DNA of 64,000 bases from Latrodectus hesperus (taxonomy: Eukaryota; Arthropoda; Arachnida; Araneae; Theridiidae), in NCBI GenBank assembly GCA_037975125.1, contig CM075851.1, positions 126,774,981 through 126,838,980 on the forward strand, in the 5' to 3' direction. This document shows, in pieces, positions 14,076 through 30,345 of the stretch. The first letter of the stretch is position 1. Each line of letters begins with the position of its first letter. A program made the position numbers and the translations under genes. The notes beneath the pieces are model-generated. The model made no database searches. It saw nothing but the letters and a program-made list of their open reading frames with translations, and was not told the origin of the DNA.

Positions 14076-17000
14076 ATGGCTTTCGCATTCTTGGGTAAAG
14101 CTCGGAAGGAGGATCTGTTAATATTGGCTAGTGAGTTAGGAGAACAGATTCCTCCGGACGCAAAAATAATAGATTTAAAAAATGTGATTACACAATCTAA
14201 ACATTTTGAAGAGTCATTTGTTCGAGAATTAATAAATACAATAATATCCGATCGGATAGAGAGAGAAGAAAGGCACGAATTAGAACGAGAAGAAAGGCAA
14301 CGTGAATTAGAACGAGAAGAAAGGCAACGTGAGCATGAAATTAAAATGCGTGAATTAGAATTAAAAGAAAGGGAAGATGAGAGCAATTCAGGAAGCACTG
14401 TCGAATATGGGCGAGATAAATTAGGAAACGCATTTCTAGGTTATTTAAATATAATGAAAGGGGTAATTTTAGATCCCCCGGAACGAGCAGAAGAATGGCC
14501 ATTCTTTTTCCATCATGCCGAAAGGATGTTCAAGCTTTATGAAGTACCCGAGCAGTATGAAGGGAAAATTATTTTACAGTGTTTAAAGGGTCGTGCTAAA
14601 GGAATAAATGCTATGTTGTCTGAAGAAGATTTAGATCAGTATGACAAAATCAAAAATTTCATTTTAAGGGAACATAGAATAACCCCCTTACAACACAAGA
14701 AGAATTTTGATTCTTGTTATAAATTACACAATGAAAGTTATGCTCAGTATGCGTCCCGGGTGGAAGCTGCATTAGAACTGTATTTAAAATCAAGAGATGT
14801 AGAAACATTTGCTAAACTTAAAGAGCTTATTGTAGCTGATAAAATAAAAGAAACTTTACCTACTCATGTAAGGTCCCAAATATTTTTGAAAGAGACTGAA
14901 AATTGGCTTCCAGTCCCTGAATTGGTGAGGGAAATTGATAATTTCTTAGTTTCGATACCAAAAGGTTTCACAAATAATCCCCACAACTATACCAAATTTA
15001 TTCCCGGCCCACATGGGACAAAACAGAACGAAACTGTAAGGAAACCTTTTTCAGCTGAAGTTAGAAATAAAAGTTTTTTTGAGAGGAAAGAATATTGTAA
15101 TTATCAAAAGAACCCAGATCCACGACCACAGAATCGTTTCGGAAATAACACGGCGAGTTGCGCTCCAGGTAAAAAGGTATTAAAGTGTTACAAATGTCAA
15201 GAAGAGGGTCATTTGAAGAAATTTTGCCCACAAATGAATACAGTATCTCAAGTTTCTAATAGAAGTGAAACTGAAGTAAGCAAGAAAGGGTTAAATGAAC
15301 TTTGCATTAAAATAGGTAATGCAAGTTTCGATTGGGAAATTCCAATCAGTGAAAAGGATGGTGAGCTTTTACGAGTTGATTTAAATATAGGAGATAATAA
15401 GTTTCAAGGAATCATTGATAGTGGTGCGGAAATTACAGTACTGCGGAAGTCAGTGGTGCCAGAAGAAATGTTGCAGTCAAGTGGGAAAATTTACTTGAGG
15501 CCTGCAATTGGATCTCCGGTTGAAGGAAAGCTTGTTTCTGTTCCACTTAGTCTTTGGTCAGCAGATGATGATATCAGGCCGTATATCATGGTGCATGCTG
15601 CGGTTGTTGAAGGATTGCATGAACAAGCTTTGATCACTCCTAGAGTTTTCAGTTTGTTGAAAGAACAAAGAAGAAAATATCTCGGAGAGGAAATAAAAAA
15701 TATCCACGGGAAAGAAATAGTTTCGAATACTTTCAATGTGGAGGGAAGGAAAATAGAAGCTCACAAGGAAATAGAAGCAAATCAAGGAACACTTGATTTA
15801 GAAAATTCTGAAGTAGAGATTTCGACTACTCCAGTGGAAAATAGCTTGTTAAACGAAGAAATAATCGCTATTAAGGATGAAGAAAATAATACTCCAATTT
15901 CGCAAGCAAAGATATTAAGAAATGAACAGTTGTCCTGTGCTACATTAAATCGGTGTTTTGAAGATGCCAGACAGCGTAAGAACAATTACTGGCTGGAATC
16001 AGATTTACTGTACCACACAGGCAATGTGGCAGGACAGAAATATGTACAGCTTGTAGTTCCTGATTGCAGGAGAAAAGAAATTTTAAAATTGGCTCATGAA
16101 ACACCAACAGGAGGACATCTTGCCTCTAGAAAAACCAAGGAAAGAATTGCAATGTCTTTTTGGTGGGAAGGTATGCCAAAAGATGTCAAACGTTGGTGTG
16201 AATCTTGCCACGATTGTCAATTGCGGAGGAAAACCAAACTGAAAGACAGAGGACCTATAGAAGCTGTTGGTAGACCAGAACTACCCTTTCAAGTAGTGAA
16301 CGCTGACATTTTAGGGCCTATTGAACCTAAATCTTCTAGGGGACATCAGTATGTATTGTGTGTTATGGATCAGCACAGTCGGTGGCCAGAGGCAATTCCT
16401 ATTAAATCTTTGACTGCAAAAGCGACGTGCGATGCTTTTATGGAAATTTTTATGAGGACTGGCATTCCTCGAATCATTGCTATGGACAATGGAACAAATT
16501 TTGCTGCCAAGTTAACGCAAGAATTTCTTAAAAGATTAGGGACTGTACCAAAATTCTCTACACCAGGTTACCCACAGAGTAACGGATTAATAGAAAGATG
16601 GATTGGCACAATGAAGTCAATGTTACATCATGCTATAAGGTCGCAAGGTAGAGGATGGGACAAACAGCTGCCTTTTCTCTTATGGGCATATCGTGAAGTG
16701 CCAAACGCTACTACTGGGGTCTCACCATATCTACTAGTTCATGGACGCCCCCCAGTTGGACCTTTAGCAATTTTAAAATCTACATGGGAAGATGAAGTTG
16801 TTTTACCTCAAGGTATTGGTGAATCAATCTCTGATTATCTTCAGAAGGTTCGAAGTAGGTTGCAGGAAGCTGTGGAATACGCTGATGAGCATACTAAAAA
16901 TCAACAGGAGAAATATGTACATTATCATAATTTGAGATCCAAATCAAAAGAATTATCTATTGGAGATGAAGTTATTGTGTTGATTCCAGACTCTACAAAC

Positions 17001-18653
17001 AAACTTTGTTCTAGGTGGAAAGGTCCAGGAGAAATTGTAGAACAAAAATCACCACATTCTTATGCAGTTAAGCTACCGGATGGAAGCATCCGTCATCTGC
17101 ATCAGAATAAGCTAAGGAAATATATCCAACCGATGAATACGGTGGGTATAATATATGAAGCTGATGAAGATTTTGGGGAAGTTAAACCTGTACCTCTAGG
17201 AGGCCTTGGAGAAATAAAGGACTGTTGGAAACAGCTAGAAGAAAAGACAGAATTGTCAAATCTATCTCCGAAGCAAAAGACTCAGCTTTTAACAATTCTC
17301 AAAGACTACAGAGTCGTTTTCAATGGTGAATTAAAACGAGCTAAGGTACAACCGCATAAAATAACATTAAAAACTGGAATCGAAAGGAAACAGCCTCATA
17401 TTTACCGAATACCGGAATCACTAAAACCTCAGGTGGAAAATCAAATAAAGGAACTATTAAACAAGGATTTAATAGAACCATCTTCTGCAGAAATTGTTTA
17501 TCCTCTTGTATGTGTCGCAAAGAAAGACGGAACGATTCGACTATGTGTCGATTATCGGGGACTAAATTCTGAATCTAAAATAGCTCCATTTCCAATGCAA
17601 AATTCAGAAGAATTACGATTCAAAGCTGGTGCGGCAAAGTATCTATCAACTCTAGACATCCTTAAAGGTTATTGGGAAATTCCATTGGATCAAGATAGTC
17701 GAGAATTAACAAGTTTCGTTTCACCTAAGGGACAGTATCAGTGGAAAGTAATGCCATTTGGACTTGCAGGTGCTCCAGCTACTTTTCAGAAAATTATGAA
17801 TCAGATCCTAAGACCTCATAATGATTTTGTTGAAAGTTTCCTGGATGATATCATAATTTATTCATCTAGTTGGGAAGAACATTTGAACCATCTAAGAACG
17901 GTTTTGGAAACATTAAAGCAGTGCAATTTTAGCGCAAATTTAGCAAAATGCACATTTGCTAGATCAAAGGTAAAATACTTAGGTCATGTAGTTGGATCAG
18001 GAGAGCATGGGCCCGATCCGGATAAAATTGCAGCTATCAAAAACTTAAAATCGCCAAGAACAAAGAAAGCCTTAAGATCGATATTAGGACTGTTTAACTA
18101 TTATAGGGAATATGTGCCTCATTATGCAAACATTGCTAAGCCATTAACAGACCTGACCAGAAAATCTGTACCAAATGATATCCCTTGGTCTGAAGAGACA
18201 GAAAGGGCTTTCATCTCATTGAAAGATAGTTTATGTGCTGTCACTTCATTGTCAACCCCTGATCTAAATAAGCAATTTGAACTCCACACAGATGCTTCGG
18301 TTACTGGCATTGGAGCATGTTTAATGCAGAGAGACACAGATGGAAATCCTAAGCCTATAACCTTCGCCAGTCAGAAATTAACTCCAGCGCAGACTAAGTG
18401 GAGTACCATTGAGAGAGAAGCATATGCTGTGATATGGGCTCTTGGTAAGTTTGAAGCATGGACTTACGGAACTGCCATAAATTTATTCACAGATCACAAT
18501 CCTCTGAAATATCTTACGGAAAGCATCCCGAAGAATGCCAGATTACAGAGATGGTCATTGGCTCTCTCTCGCTATCAGGTCACAATAGCTCATAAGCCCG
18601 GTAATAATAATGTTATCGCAGATGCCTTATCAAGGGTTTATGAGGATGATTAA
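14076..18653 (+). CDS. Gag-Pol polyprotein (Gag-PR-INT-RT-RNase H), Gmr1-like
   Basis: Single 1525-aa ORF encoding the proteins for cytoplasmic reverse transcription and nuclear integration. A highly charged, coiled-coil-like segment (about 62-104) contains a perfect 27-bp duplication. A retrotransposon Gag region lies at about 130-300. The zinc knuckle is C371-C374-H379-C384 (CX2CX4HX4C). The aspartic protease active site is D448-S-G. The integrase has an HHCC finger (H674, H681, C711, C714), catalytic D744, D804 and E840 (DD35E), and a GPY/F-like module near 980-1017. RT follows from about 1100, with catalytic D1194 and the LDD pair D1257-D1258. RNase H has D1406, an Glu near 1446-1448 and D1473, and the protein ends with the DALSR motif. 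The start ATG at 14076 is the first in this frame before Gag-like sequence. Gag and Pol share one frame with no stop or shift. All key residues are present, so the protein looks functional. The integrase-before-RT order is unusual for gypsy. Confidence 0.95.
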   Translation: MAFAFLGKARKEDLLILASELGEQIPPDAKIIDLKNVITQSKHFEESFVRELINTIISDRIEREERHELEREERQRELEREERQREHEIKMRELELKEREDESNSGSTVEYGRDKLGNAFLGYLNIMKGVILDPPERAEEWPFFFHHAERMFKLYEVPEQYEGKIILQCLKGRAKGINAMLSEEDLDQYDKIKNFILREHRITPLQHKKNFDSCYKLHNESYAQYASRVEAALELYLKSRDVETFAKLKELIVADKIKETLPTHVRSQIFLKETENWLPVPELVREIDNFLVSIPKGFTNNPHNYTKFIPGPHGTKQNETVRKPFSAEVRNKSFFERKEYCNYQKNPDPRPQNRFGNNTASCAPGKKVLKCYKCQEEGHLKKFCPQMNTVSQVSNRSETEVSKKGLNELCIKIGNASFDWEIPISEKDGELLRVDLNIGDNKFQGIIDSGAEITVLRKSVVPEEMLQSSGKIYLRPAIGSPVEGKLVSVPLSLWSADDDIRPYIMVHAAVVEGLHEQALITPRVFSLLKEQRRKYLGEEIKNIHGKEIVSNTFNVEGRKIEAHKEIEANQGTLDLENSEVEISTTPVENSLLNEEIIAIKDEENNTPISQAKILRNEQLSCATLNRCFEDARQRKNNYWLESDLLYHTGNVAGQKYVQLVVPDCRRKEILKLAHETPTGGHLASRKTKERIAMSFWWEGMPKDVKRWCESCHDCQLRRKTKLKDRGPIEAVGRPELPFQVVNADILGPIEPKSSRGHQYVLCVMDQHSRWPEAIPIKSLTAKATCDAFMEIFMRTGIPRIIAMDNGTNFAAKLTQEFLKRLGTVPKFSTPGYPQSNGLIERWIGTMKSMLHHAIRSQGRGWDKQLPFLLWAYREVPNATTGVSPYLLVHGRPPVGPLAILKSTWEDEVVLPQGIGESISDYLQKVRSRLQEAVEYADEHTKNQQEKYVHYHNLRSKSKELSIGDEVIVLIPDSTNKLCSRWKGPGEIVEQKSPHSYAVKLPDGSIRHLHQNKLRKYIQPMNTVGIIYEADEDFGEVKPVPLGGLGEIKDCWKQLEEKTELSNLSPKQKTQLLTILKDYRVVFNGELKRAKVQPHKITLKTGIERKQPHIYRIPESLKPQVENQIKELLNKDLIEPSSAEIVYPLVCVAKKDGTIRLCVDYRGLNSESKIAPFPMQNSEELRFKAGAAKYLSTLDILKGYWEIPLDQDSRELTSFVSPKGQYQWKVMPFGLAGAPATFQKIMNQILRPHNDFVESFLDDIIIYSSSWEEHLNHLRTVLETLKQCNFSANLAKCTFARSKVKYLGHVVGSGEHGPDPDKIAAIKNLKSPRTKKALRSILGLFNYYREYVPHYANIAKPLTDLTRKSVPNDIPWSEETERAFISLKDSLCAVTSLSTPDLNKQFELHTDASVTGIGACLMQRDTDGNPKPITFASQKLTPAQTKWSTIEREAYAVIWALGKFEAWTYGTAINLFTDHNPLKYLTESIPKNARLQRWSLALSRYQVTIAHKPGNNNVIADALSRVYEDD
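14277..14330 (+). repeat. 27-bp in-frame tandem duplication in gag
   Basis: 14277-14303 and 14304-14330 are identical and each encodes ELEREERQR. They lengthen the charged helical segment of Gag. Confidence 0.95.
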
Positions 18654-19092
18654 TTTTTTTTATTTCTTTTATTATGAATCTAGCATAAGAAATAGTAAAA
18701 TATTTCTGACATATTATAATATTCATATTTAACTTTATATAAGATATTGTAGTTATTTCGATTTGTTTTGGTTGTTAATTTTCATAAGGTTGTGTGAAAA
18801 CTATTTGCATAGTTATTTTTTTAATGTTAATATTGATTCTTATTTTCTTACATTATAATATTGTGTTGTAATCAATATAATGGATATAGCAGTAGTATAG
18901 GCTATTTTCCTTTAAAGATAATATGAAAGAAATGTGTAAGCTGTAGCATGTCAGCAAATAGATTAATCGTTAAGTTACATTTAGAATTTTGGTATTGTTT
19001 GGCTCTTGATGGAATGGTGATGAAAGGTAAAAGAAACATTCTAGGATTCTTCGTAGTTTCCATTTGCGGGACAAGGTCCAGCAATGGAAACT
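18654..19092 (+). other. 3' untranslated region of the LTR retrotransposon
   Basis: AT-rich sequence of about 440 bp between the gag-pol stop and the polypurine tract. It has no envelope-like or accessory ORF. Confidence 0.7.
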
Positions 19093-19102
19093 GGAGGGAA
19101 GG
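19093..19102 (+). promoter_or_regulatory. Polypurine tract
   Basis: GGAGGGAAGG directly abuts the TGTG start of the 3' LTR. This is the expected position of the plus-strand primer. Confidence 0.85.
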
Positions 19103-19426
19103 TGTGAAAATCGTACACTTGACAGACGATGGCTTTCTGTTTCGTTGTGTACGGATGTGGGAGACGCAGGAGGCGGAGTAGGAGTGTGTTGGAGCAAAAG
19201 GAACGTTGTTCTTAAAAACACGACGAGTGGTAGCGGAGGTGCCGTTTCCAGGCAGGGGAAAGTTCTTGTATTTCAAATGATGTAAAAAGGAACCATTTAA
19301 AATTATGTTTGTGTCTGTAGTTAATGTTATGTGTTTTTTTGTGTAAAATAAATGTGTAGTAAAAACCCAAGATCTTTCGTATTACTGAACGATCCTGGAA
19401 ACGACAGGTTCGTGGAAACAATCACA
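19103..19426 (+). repeat. 3' LTR
   Basis: 324 bp, three substitutions from the 5' LTR and no indel. AATAAA at 19347-19352 would serve transcript 3' end formation. Minus-strand ORFs across both LTRs are shadows of this duplication. Confidence 0.95.
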
Positions 19427-19431
19427 AATAT
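19427..19431 (+). repeat. Target-site duplication AATAT (right)
   Basis: Partner of 12502-12506. Confidence 0.9.
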
Positions 19432-19485
19432 TTTTAAATGTGTGGAGATAATAATAATATTTTTAAATGTGTGGAGTTGGAGGTA
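19427..19485 (+). repeat. 29-bp minisatellite, right remnant
   Basis: The interrupted unit resumes in phase (AATATTTTTAAATGTGT). It is followed by one unit with GGAGATAATAATAAT and a last partial unit GGAGTTGGAGGTAAG, where the array ends. Confidence 0.9.
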
Positions 19486-19670
19486 AGAAAATTTATCATA
19501 GAATCCCTTTAGAAGCGATTCTTTAATATTGTCAGTCACTTCAATTCAAATTTTGAAGCGGACTACTCTTTTTCACTTAATTAGAACTTTAGGGGCAAGC
19601 CAAAATATATACGTAAAATAAATTTTTACGTATGTTTTTTTTCTTTTTAAATCTTTTTTTGGGGGGATTT

Positions 19671-19684
19671 TCTCTTAATTTGTA
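19671..19684 (+). repeat. Probable target duplication of family A SINE (left)
   Basis: tctcttaatttgta matches tctcagtatttgta at 20007-20020 at 11 of 14 positions. Confidence 0.5.
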
Positions 19685-20006
<322 letters not shown>

Positions 20007-20020
20007 TCTCAGTATTTGTA
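20007..20020 (+). repeat. Probable target duplication of family A SINE (right)
   Basis: tctcagtatttgta; partner of 19671-19684. Confidence 0.5.
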
Positions 20021-20269
20021 CATTGGAATTGATATTTTAAAATAAAAATCAGTGTTATTGTTGGGAGAACAGATGCTGTTAAACAGGACATCTACAAAAT
20101 ATCTGTCATGTATAAATCTTTAATAATTAATAAAATAATAAATACGATTAAAACTAAAAATCTTAATGATTAAATAGATTTTAAATGTTTCACGGGTCTT
20201 ATCGGTAAGTTTCCAAGCGTGTGCCCTTTGTCACAGTGAAGATATAAATACAATAATCGATTTCAAGCA

Positions 20270-20555
20270 AAAATGAGTGTACAGCGGCATAAATCTCTGC
20301 ACCTAGACAAAAAGTTGGACTCTCCCACTTACACAGCAGTTGCTTGGAGTGATTCAAAAGCAGAAAATCCCCAGTACTTGAACTACCATCCCCGTAGGTA
20401 TCATTTCACATGGAGGACATTGCGACCACAACTTATATAACGTGTCCCAGCCATCTTAAATGGAAACAATGGATCTTCGGTTAAGTCGGAGTTCGAACTC
20501 ACACCACTTTCCAGTTATTTGACAACATCTTAACTAACCATGATACCGTGACATC
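20270..20555 (-). repeat. Possible tRNA-headed retroposon remnant
   Basis: On the minus strand CATGGTTAGTTAAGATG (box A-like) is followed about 40 nt later by GTGAGTTCGAACTCC, a good box B. A moderately GC-rich body extends to about 20270. No second copy was found in the window, so this is tentative. Confidence 0.35.
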
Positions 20556-24706
<4,151 letters not shown>

Positions 24707-25072
24707 TTAGCAAATTTCGTCCAACATCATTTTAAACAAATTCAGTTCATATGATTCATTAACATTGACACCCGTACTCGTACTCGTCACAATGACACCC
24801 ATACTCGTCAATTGTGAGTTATTATTATCCGCGATGATTTCACGAATCACATGCCTGGCATGCAGGGTGAGTTCCATTATTGTCAAATTACATTCTAAAC
24901 CACTTTGGAAATAATTCGCATATGGAAACTGTCGAAGTTGTAACAGAAGCTTTATCCCACAGTAAATAGACAGAGTGTGATTCTGTAATCCACTTGAATA
25001 TGAGTCTAACGTAAATGCAAATGCAAACGTTGACTGTATTGTGCTAGTGACGATTGTTTTAGATAATGTCAC
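24707..25072 (-). other. Unrecognised 121-codon ORF, probably chance
   Basis: Open frame on the minus strand rich in Thr, Ser, Leu and Asn. I recognise no domain. It lies next to family B retroposon copies and shows a small internal repeat of CCCGTACTCGT-like words at about 24769-24810. I list it only because of its length in an AT-rich setting. Confidence 0.15.
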
Positions 25073-25119
25073 AAATTCAAGTAATATATAGCGGCGCTGT
25101 GTGGTGGTTGATCTAAGGT

Positions 25120-25404
25120 TTGGAACACTTGTCTCGTAATGTCAAACGCCTTGTAATTTTGAACTGTGGTAAGATGATAAGGTCACATCTCAACTGGCAC
25201 ACTCTCTCCACATCTACAGCACACCAGCAGAAAGGCTTTCGACGCCTCAGATTAACGTAGACAAGTCCCCAGCCCACAGAGCTGCAGCAACTCGTAAGAG
25301 AGAATATGATCCTCCTCCTGGTGGTAACCCGAGACAAGAGATGTTTCAATTTGCAGATATTAATGGGAAATGGCGTGAAGCTACGTATTGAGCCACAGGA
25401 GCTC
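25120..25404 (-). repeat. SINE-like family B copy, diverged
   Basis: The block order matches 25953-26383: CTTGTAATTTTGAACTGTGG, AACTGGCACACTCTCTCCACA, CACACCAGCAGAAAGG, then ACAAGTCCCCAGCCCAC and, at the right end, GCGTGAAGCTAC and GAGCCACAGGAGCTC. It lacks the TTG-run end. It sits about 550 bp from a second copy in the same orientation. Confidence 0.7.
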
Positions 25405-25952
25405 AAATTCAAGTGACAGTGGAGACTTGACTGTTTTGGCAGTCATGATATCATCCAATATACTCTAAGTATGTTTTGATACCGCGTTATGGGCAGTCTA
25501 ATGGTGAACTGTGTCATAGCTTTTGTCGATCGGTCCATAAGATTTGATGTTAGTTCTAACCACAACAGCGCTCCTTCATAAAGTATTTCTTTCAACTATC
25601 CCTCATCACTAGGGATGATACTACAAATATGTTGAGATGGAAATCTGTTATGATACGATTTGCGAACCATCTTTGATACAAAAACCTAGTCCTATCTCAT
25701 GACCTTCCAGAAATCCTCTATCTGTTGATAAAATTTTGTTCTTTTGTTGTTACACCATTCATCTATCTTATTAAACAGCTTTATTTAAATTATCCTGATT
25801 TGAAATTACTATTACCGAATATTCTGGCTTAGTTTATTGTACTCCACAGCTGTGTATTTCTTTTCATTTGCGAGCTGCAAACTTCAAGAGCTTCTACAAA
25901 GATAAAACGATCTTTGAATATGAAATATAAAGACAAAAGTGGTCTTGCCCTT
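25405..25952. other. Spacer between two family B retroposons
   Basis: Unique-looking AT-rich sequence; nothing recognised. Confidence 0.5.
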
Positions 25953-26383
25953 GTTGTTGTTGCTTATGACACTCGGACAAGCCAAACTCGCTATGCCGTT
26001 GGCAGTGCGAATTAAGTCAATAGAGAGCGTCTTTCGTTTGGATCAGAGCACCACGAAGGTGAAAGTACGACTTTTTTAAGGTTAAAAAAAAGTCGTACTT
26101 TCACCTTAGTGATTCTTTTAAGGTGACTCGTAAATTTGAATCGGTCAGGTGACGGGCCACACCTGAGCTGACACAATCCTCTCCACATCCCCGCCACACC
26201 AGCGGAAGGACTTTGGACGTCACATATTAACGTGGACACGTCCCCAACCCACGGAGTTCCAACATCCCAGTGAAGGAGAGCACACCGTGGTCACCCTCTC
26301 AACCACTGCCCGCGGCAAATGATGCTTCACTTTGCTGAGCTTACGGGAAGCGGCTTGAAGATACTGATCCACTGGAGCTCGGT
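25953..26383 (-). mobile_element. SINE-like retroposon family B, near-complete copy with internal hairpin
   Basis: Matches 8109-8508 over nearly its whole length, including GACAAGCCAA, CAGAGCACCACGAAGGTG, the GTGGACACGTCCCCAACCCAC block and the GGGAAGCGGC...CACTGGAGCTC end. Flanking TTGCCCTT at 25945-25952 and 26384-26391 is a probable 8-bp target duplication. The plus-strand TTG run marks a (CAA)n tail on the minus strand. About 30 extra bp at 26078-26107 create a perfect hairpin absent from the 8-kb copy. Confidence 0.7.
26056..26107. repeat. Perfect 22-bp hairpin inside family B copy
   Basis: 26056-26077 is the exact reverse complement of 26086-26107, with an 8-nt loop. The left arm, AAGGTGAAAGTACGAC plus T-run, is normal family sequence. 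The right arm is an inverted duplicate of it. Confidence 0.9.
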
Positions 26384-26391
26384 TTGCCCTT

Positions 26392-26929
26392 AATTCTGCT
26401 TTGTACTTGCCCAACAGCTCACTTTACTGAAGTTTGAAACTGTGAAATCCTGATCGGTTTTGGAATCGATATCTCATTGCATTTGAATTTCATCTTTATC
26501 CAATCAGAGGCGATTGTGGTGAACGAATTTACGTAAATTAAGTATTCGAAGCTGTTATTCACACATCTCTGCTTGCAGAGAAAAATGCCAGCTCTGGTTT
26601 CGATCTCGCCATTTGACAATGCCTTAATGTCTCATTTCATGTAACTTGGATTTCCATTACACTGGTCTCCAAAAGTTATGCAGCAATATGTTTTTCGAAG
26701 CTCATCATAACATGTGTTTTACATTTTTAATTTATAATTGAAGTAGTAAAGATTTCTTTGCTTGGTTAATATTTACAAAATGTATATCTAAATTTTTATG
26801 CTCACTAAAGAAATAAAAATAATATTTTCAAGGGATTAAACAAGAAAAATTTAAAGAAAACTTTCAAATTTGATAGTTTGATCAATATTATCTGCCATTA
26901 TTAAATACGTTAAATATGCATTAAATACG
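26392..26929. other. Noncoding DNA
   Basis: No supported feature. Confidence 0.5.
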
Positions 26930-29669
<2,740 letters not shown>

Positions 29670-29682
29670 CTTATTTTGTCTT
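29670..29682 (+). repeat. SINE target-site duplication (left)
   Basis: cttattttgtctt, identical to 29860-29872. Confidence 0.9.
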
Positions 29683-29859
29683 AGCCGAGCTGGCAGCCGA
29701 ATGGTTAGCGCTCTTGCCTTCGATTCAACAGTTCGTGGGTTCGAATCCCACTTGGGCATGGATGTTTGTAGTGGTTCGGATTCTACTTTAAACCGTAAGT
29801 CCCGGTCTAATTAGCCCTCGTGTGCAAAAAATGACCGTTGAGCGACAAACAAACCAAAC
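29683..29859 (+). mobile_element. Intact tRNA-derived SINE, family A
   Basis: 177-bp retroposon between perfect 13-bp direct repeats. The head is tRNA-like: GGCAGCCGAATGGTTAGCGC (box A) and GGTTCGAATCC at 29738-29748 (perfect box B), spaced as in tRNA. The body, GTGGTTCGGATTCTACTTTAAA and GTCCCGGTCTAATTAGCCC, is shared with copies at 19685 and about 60070. The end is CAA-rich (GCGACAAACAAACCAAAC) rather than poly-A. It would be transcribed by RNA polymerase III and mobilised in trans by a LINE. The tRNA source is not assigned. Confidence 0.85.
29738..29748 (+). promoter_or_regulatory. Pol III box B of SINE
   Basis: GGTTCGAATCC fits the consensus exactly and is followed by a pairing T-arm strand. 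Confidence 0.8.
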
Positions 29860-29872
29860 CTTATTTTGTCTT
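29860..29872 (+). repeat. SINE target-site duplication (right)
   Basis: cttattttgtctt; partner of 29670-29682. Confidence 0.9.
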
Positions 29873-30139
29873 TCTATTTATTTATTTTTTTTCGCTGAGA
29901 ATTGGTTGATATTTGTATTTTGTTCTATCATTCGGATCTTTGCTTAAATTATTTCGAAACGCTTTTCCCCCTTTTTATTACTTATTTTCCCTCTAGTTGC
30001 CTTATTTTTAATGTTTTTTCTAAAGTGTTCTTATTTATTTATGTATTTATATATATTTAATCACCCTTTTTAAACTTTTAAATTTCCAGCTTATTATAAA
30101 ATTTAATTTTACGTATTTTCTTTTACACGTGTCAAGAAT

Positions 30140-30345
30140 GCTTCCCAGACTGACATACGTTGATTTGGTCTCAATGTTGCTTGTAGTAAGACCACTTGCT
30201 TCAAATTGGAAGATGCAGAGTTCGATTCCAGCCTCTGTTAATCAATGGAGGCTGAATGTTGCATTTCTTCTTTCTGCAATGACATTTGTTACAAAGACTA
30301 TTTGTAAGTCACTCCGATAAATGCGTATGCAGATGTGTAATCGGG
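30140..30345 (+). repeat. Degenerate tRNA-like SINE, second type
   Basis: GCAGAGTTCGATTCCAGCCTCTG is a box B arm. It is followed by ATGGAGGCTGAATGTTGCATTTC, which recurs in altered form at about 33560-33595 (ATGGGAGGCGAATATTGCATTT), so the pair defines a family. Shorter box B-like scraps occur at about 35530, 36625 and 40890. Confidence 0.45.

Larger units (their letters stand above)
12507..19426 (+). mobile_element. Complete LTR retrotransposon, Ty3/gypsy superfamily, Gmr1-like (INT before RT)
   Basis: A 6920-bp element with 324-bp LTRs (TGTG...CACA), a primer binding site, a 1.24-kb leader, one 1525-codon gag-pol ORF, a 3' region of about 450 bp, a polypurine tract and 5-bp AATAT target duplications. 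The two LTRs differ at three positions only (G/C, G/A and G/T, near relative bases 64, 112 and 161), under 1 percent. The integrase domain lies upstream of reverse transcriptase, as in Ty1/copia, while RT and integrase sequences are Ty3/gypsy-like. That combination defines the Gmr1-like group. There is no envelope-like ORF. The element sits inside a 29-bp minisatellite. Confidence 0.95.

Noticed and set aside
18654..19092. Envelope gene downstream of pol, which would make the element an errantivirus-like retrovirus
   Set aside because: The interval is 440 bp, AT-rich and has no ORF with signal peptide or membrane segment.
25113..25412. 99-codon minus-strand ORF
   Set aside because: Falls inside a family B retroposon copy; the matching copy at 26 kb does not keep the frame.
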